Assembly: GCA_934177795.1 (NCBI GenBank)
Contig: CAKPPS010000004.1
Coordinates: 1 to 64,000, forward strand
Length of the DNA stretch: 64,000 nt
Direction of reading: 5' to 3'
Source: an uncultured Clostridia bacterium
Lineage (GTDB): Bacteria; Bacillota; Clostridia; TANB77; CAG-508
Part shown: piece by piece, positions 63,291-64,000 of the stretch
Numbering within the stretch: the first letter of the stretch is position 1
Layout of the letters: each line of letters opens with the position of its first letter
Made by a program: the position numbers and the translations under genes
The notes under the pieces: model-generated
The model's input: only the letters and a program-made list of their open reading frames with translations
The model's database searches: none
Told to the model about the DNA's origin: nothing

Positions 63291-64000
63291 TTATCTATTT
63301 TCTCTTAATTCTTTTACTATTTCAACTAGATTTTTTATTAAGTAATCTATATCCTCCTTTGTATTTTCATCTCCAAATGTAACTCGTAATGTTCCTTCTG
63401 TATATTCATCTGTTAGCCCTATTGCAGTTAAAACATGTGATGGTGTTGTATTTCCTGATGAACATGCACTTCCTGCTGAAGCACAAATTCCTTTTCCATC
63501 TAATTTTAGTAATAATTCACTTCCATTTACATTTTTAAATGATATATTGCTATTTCCTGGTAATCTATCTATTAAAGAACCATTTATTTTTATGTCTGAT
63601 ATATTTTTTTGTATTTCTGTTATATAATAATCTCTGCTTTTCCTTAATTTTTCTATATGTTTATTTATATTTTTCATTCCTATTTCTGCTGCTTCACCTA
63701 ATCCGATTATTCCTGGTACATTTTCTGTCCCAGCTCTTTTTTTTCTTTCTTGTCCTCCTCCATCTAATATTCTTAAAAAGTCTATATCTTTATTAACATA
63801 TAAGGCTCCTATGCCTTTAGTTGCTCCCATTTTATGCCCAGATAATGATAACATATCAATATTTTGTTTTTTTACATCTATTTTTGTATTTGCACAAGCT
63901 TGAACAGCATCTGTATGAAAAATAATTCCATTTTTATGTGCTATTTCACCTATTTTTGTTATTGGTTGTATTGTTCCAATTTCATTATTTGCATACATAA
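63291..64000 (-). CDS. Cysteine desulfurase (NifS/IscS family), N-terminus outside the window
   Basis: At least 236 residues of a PLP cysteine desulfurase; the gene runs off the right edge. Visible are YANNEIGTIQPI, HTDAVQ, the PLP lysine in LSLSGHKMGATKGIGAL, RAGTENVPGIIGLGEA and the catalytic loop ICASAGSACSSG near residue 175 of the visible part. The enzyme supplies sulfur for Fe-S clusters or tRNA thiolation. The short active-site loop with SSG favours the NifS-like group. Confidence 0.95.
   Translation of the reverse strand, partial: MYANNEIGTIQPITKIGEIAHKNGIIFHTDAVQACANTKIDVKKQNIDMLSLSGHKMGATKGIGALYVNKDIDFLRILDGGGQERKKRAGTENVPGIIGLGEAAEIGMKNINKHIEKLRKSRDYYITEIQKNISDIKINGSLIDRLPGNSNISFKNVNGSELLLKLDGKGICASAGSACSSGNTTPSHVLTAIGLTDEYTEGTLRVTFGDENTKEDIDYLIKNLVEIVKELRENR

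Overview
The window looks like a chromosome segment of a very AT-rich, endospore-forming Firmicute of the class Clostridia, probably an uncultured gut lineage. The evidence is the sporulation set (spo0A, a spoIVFA/spoIVFB pair, spoIIID, yunB, a SipL-like protein, yabG-veg), Firmicutes-type ribosomal operons, a T-box in front of aspS, and strong Shine-Dalgarno sites. No tRNA, rRNA or CRISPR array was recognised.

Layout. 0-4.5 kb: an accessory patch with two lone small genes, a class IIC group II intron sitting just after a transcription terminator, and a decayed insertion sequence; near-identical terminators bracket it. 4.6-15.5 kb: core genes (GT51 transglycosylase, MazF, dusB, rodA-minE-minD, a pilin/formylglycine-enzyme-like fusion, spoIVFB-spoIVFA). 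15.8-17 kb: decayed mobile DNA with a candidate small RNA. 17-42.6 kb: mostly housekeeping genes (spo0A, YigZ, flavoprotein, aluminium-resistance family, rpsR-ssb-rpsF, P-type ATPase, ytaF, smc, ppaC, hslO, TagO-rubredoxin fusion, rpiB, rpsT, aspS, hup, SpoVB-like flippase, rplM-rpsI), interspersed with isolated single-gene cassettes. 42.6-44.5 kb: a small island between 34-bp copies of the rpsI 3' end, with a type I toxin-antitoxin-like locus and a truncated ToxN. 44.7-48.4 kb: yunB, sipL-like, veg, yabG. 48.5-61.5 kb: spoIIID broken up by mobile DNA. 61.6-64 kb: FAD dehydrogenase and a partial cysteine desulfurase.

Three observations stand out. (1) spoIIID is split by a 4.66-kb element that encodes a large serine recombinase next to the 3' half of the gene. 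Joining the two 18-bp core sites restores a complete SpoIIID, and the element ends form a perfect 12-bp inverted repeat around the core, as expected for a serine-integrase attP. This resembles the sigK skin element and suggests excision during sporulation. The element also carries a type III toxin-antitoxin system whose RNA repeats form covarying pseudoknots. (2) Five core genes (minE, spoIVFA, a BaiN/HI0933-family flavoprotein, tagO-like, spoVB-like) need a +1 frameshift, and in all five the shift lies exactly at a zero-frame CGG codon. About 40 out-of-phase CGG triplets in core genes leave the frame intact, and I found no zero-frame CGG read through in a core gene. This points to CGG being poorly decoded or unassigned and used as a +1 frameshift site. 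(3) Six lone cassette genes, each with a near-consensus promoter and its own hairpin, each contain exactly one in-frame CGG, the opposite of the core genes.

All functions are assigned from protein sequence recognition by eye. No database search, folding program or codon statistics could be run.
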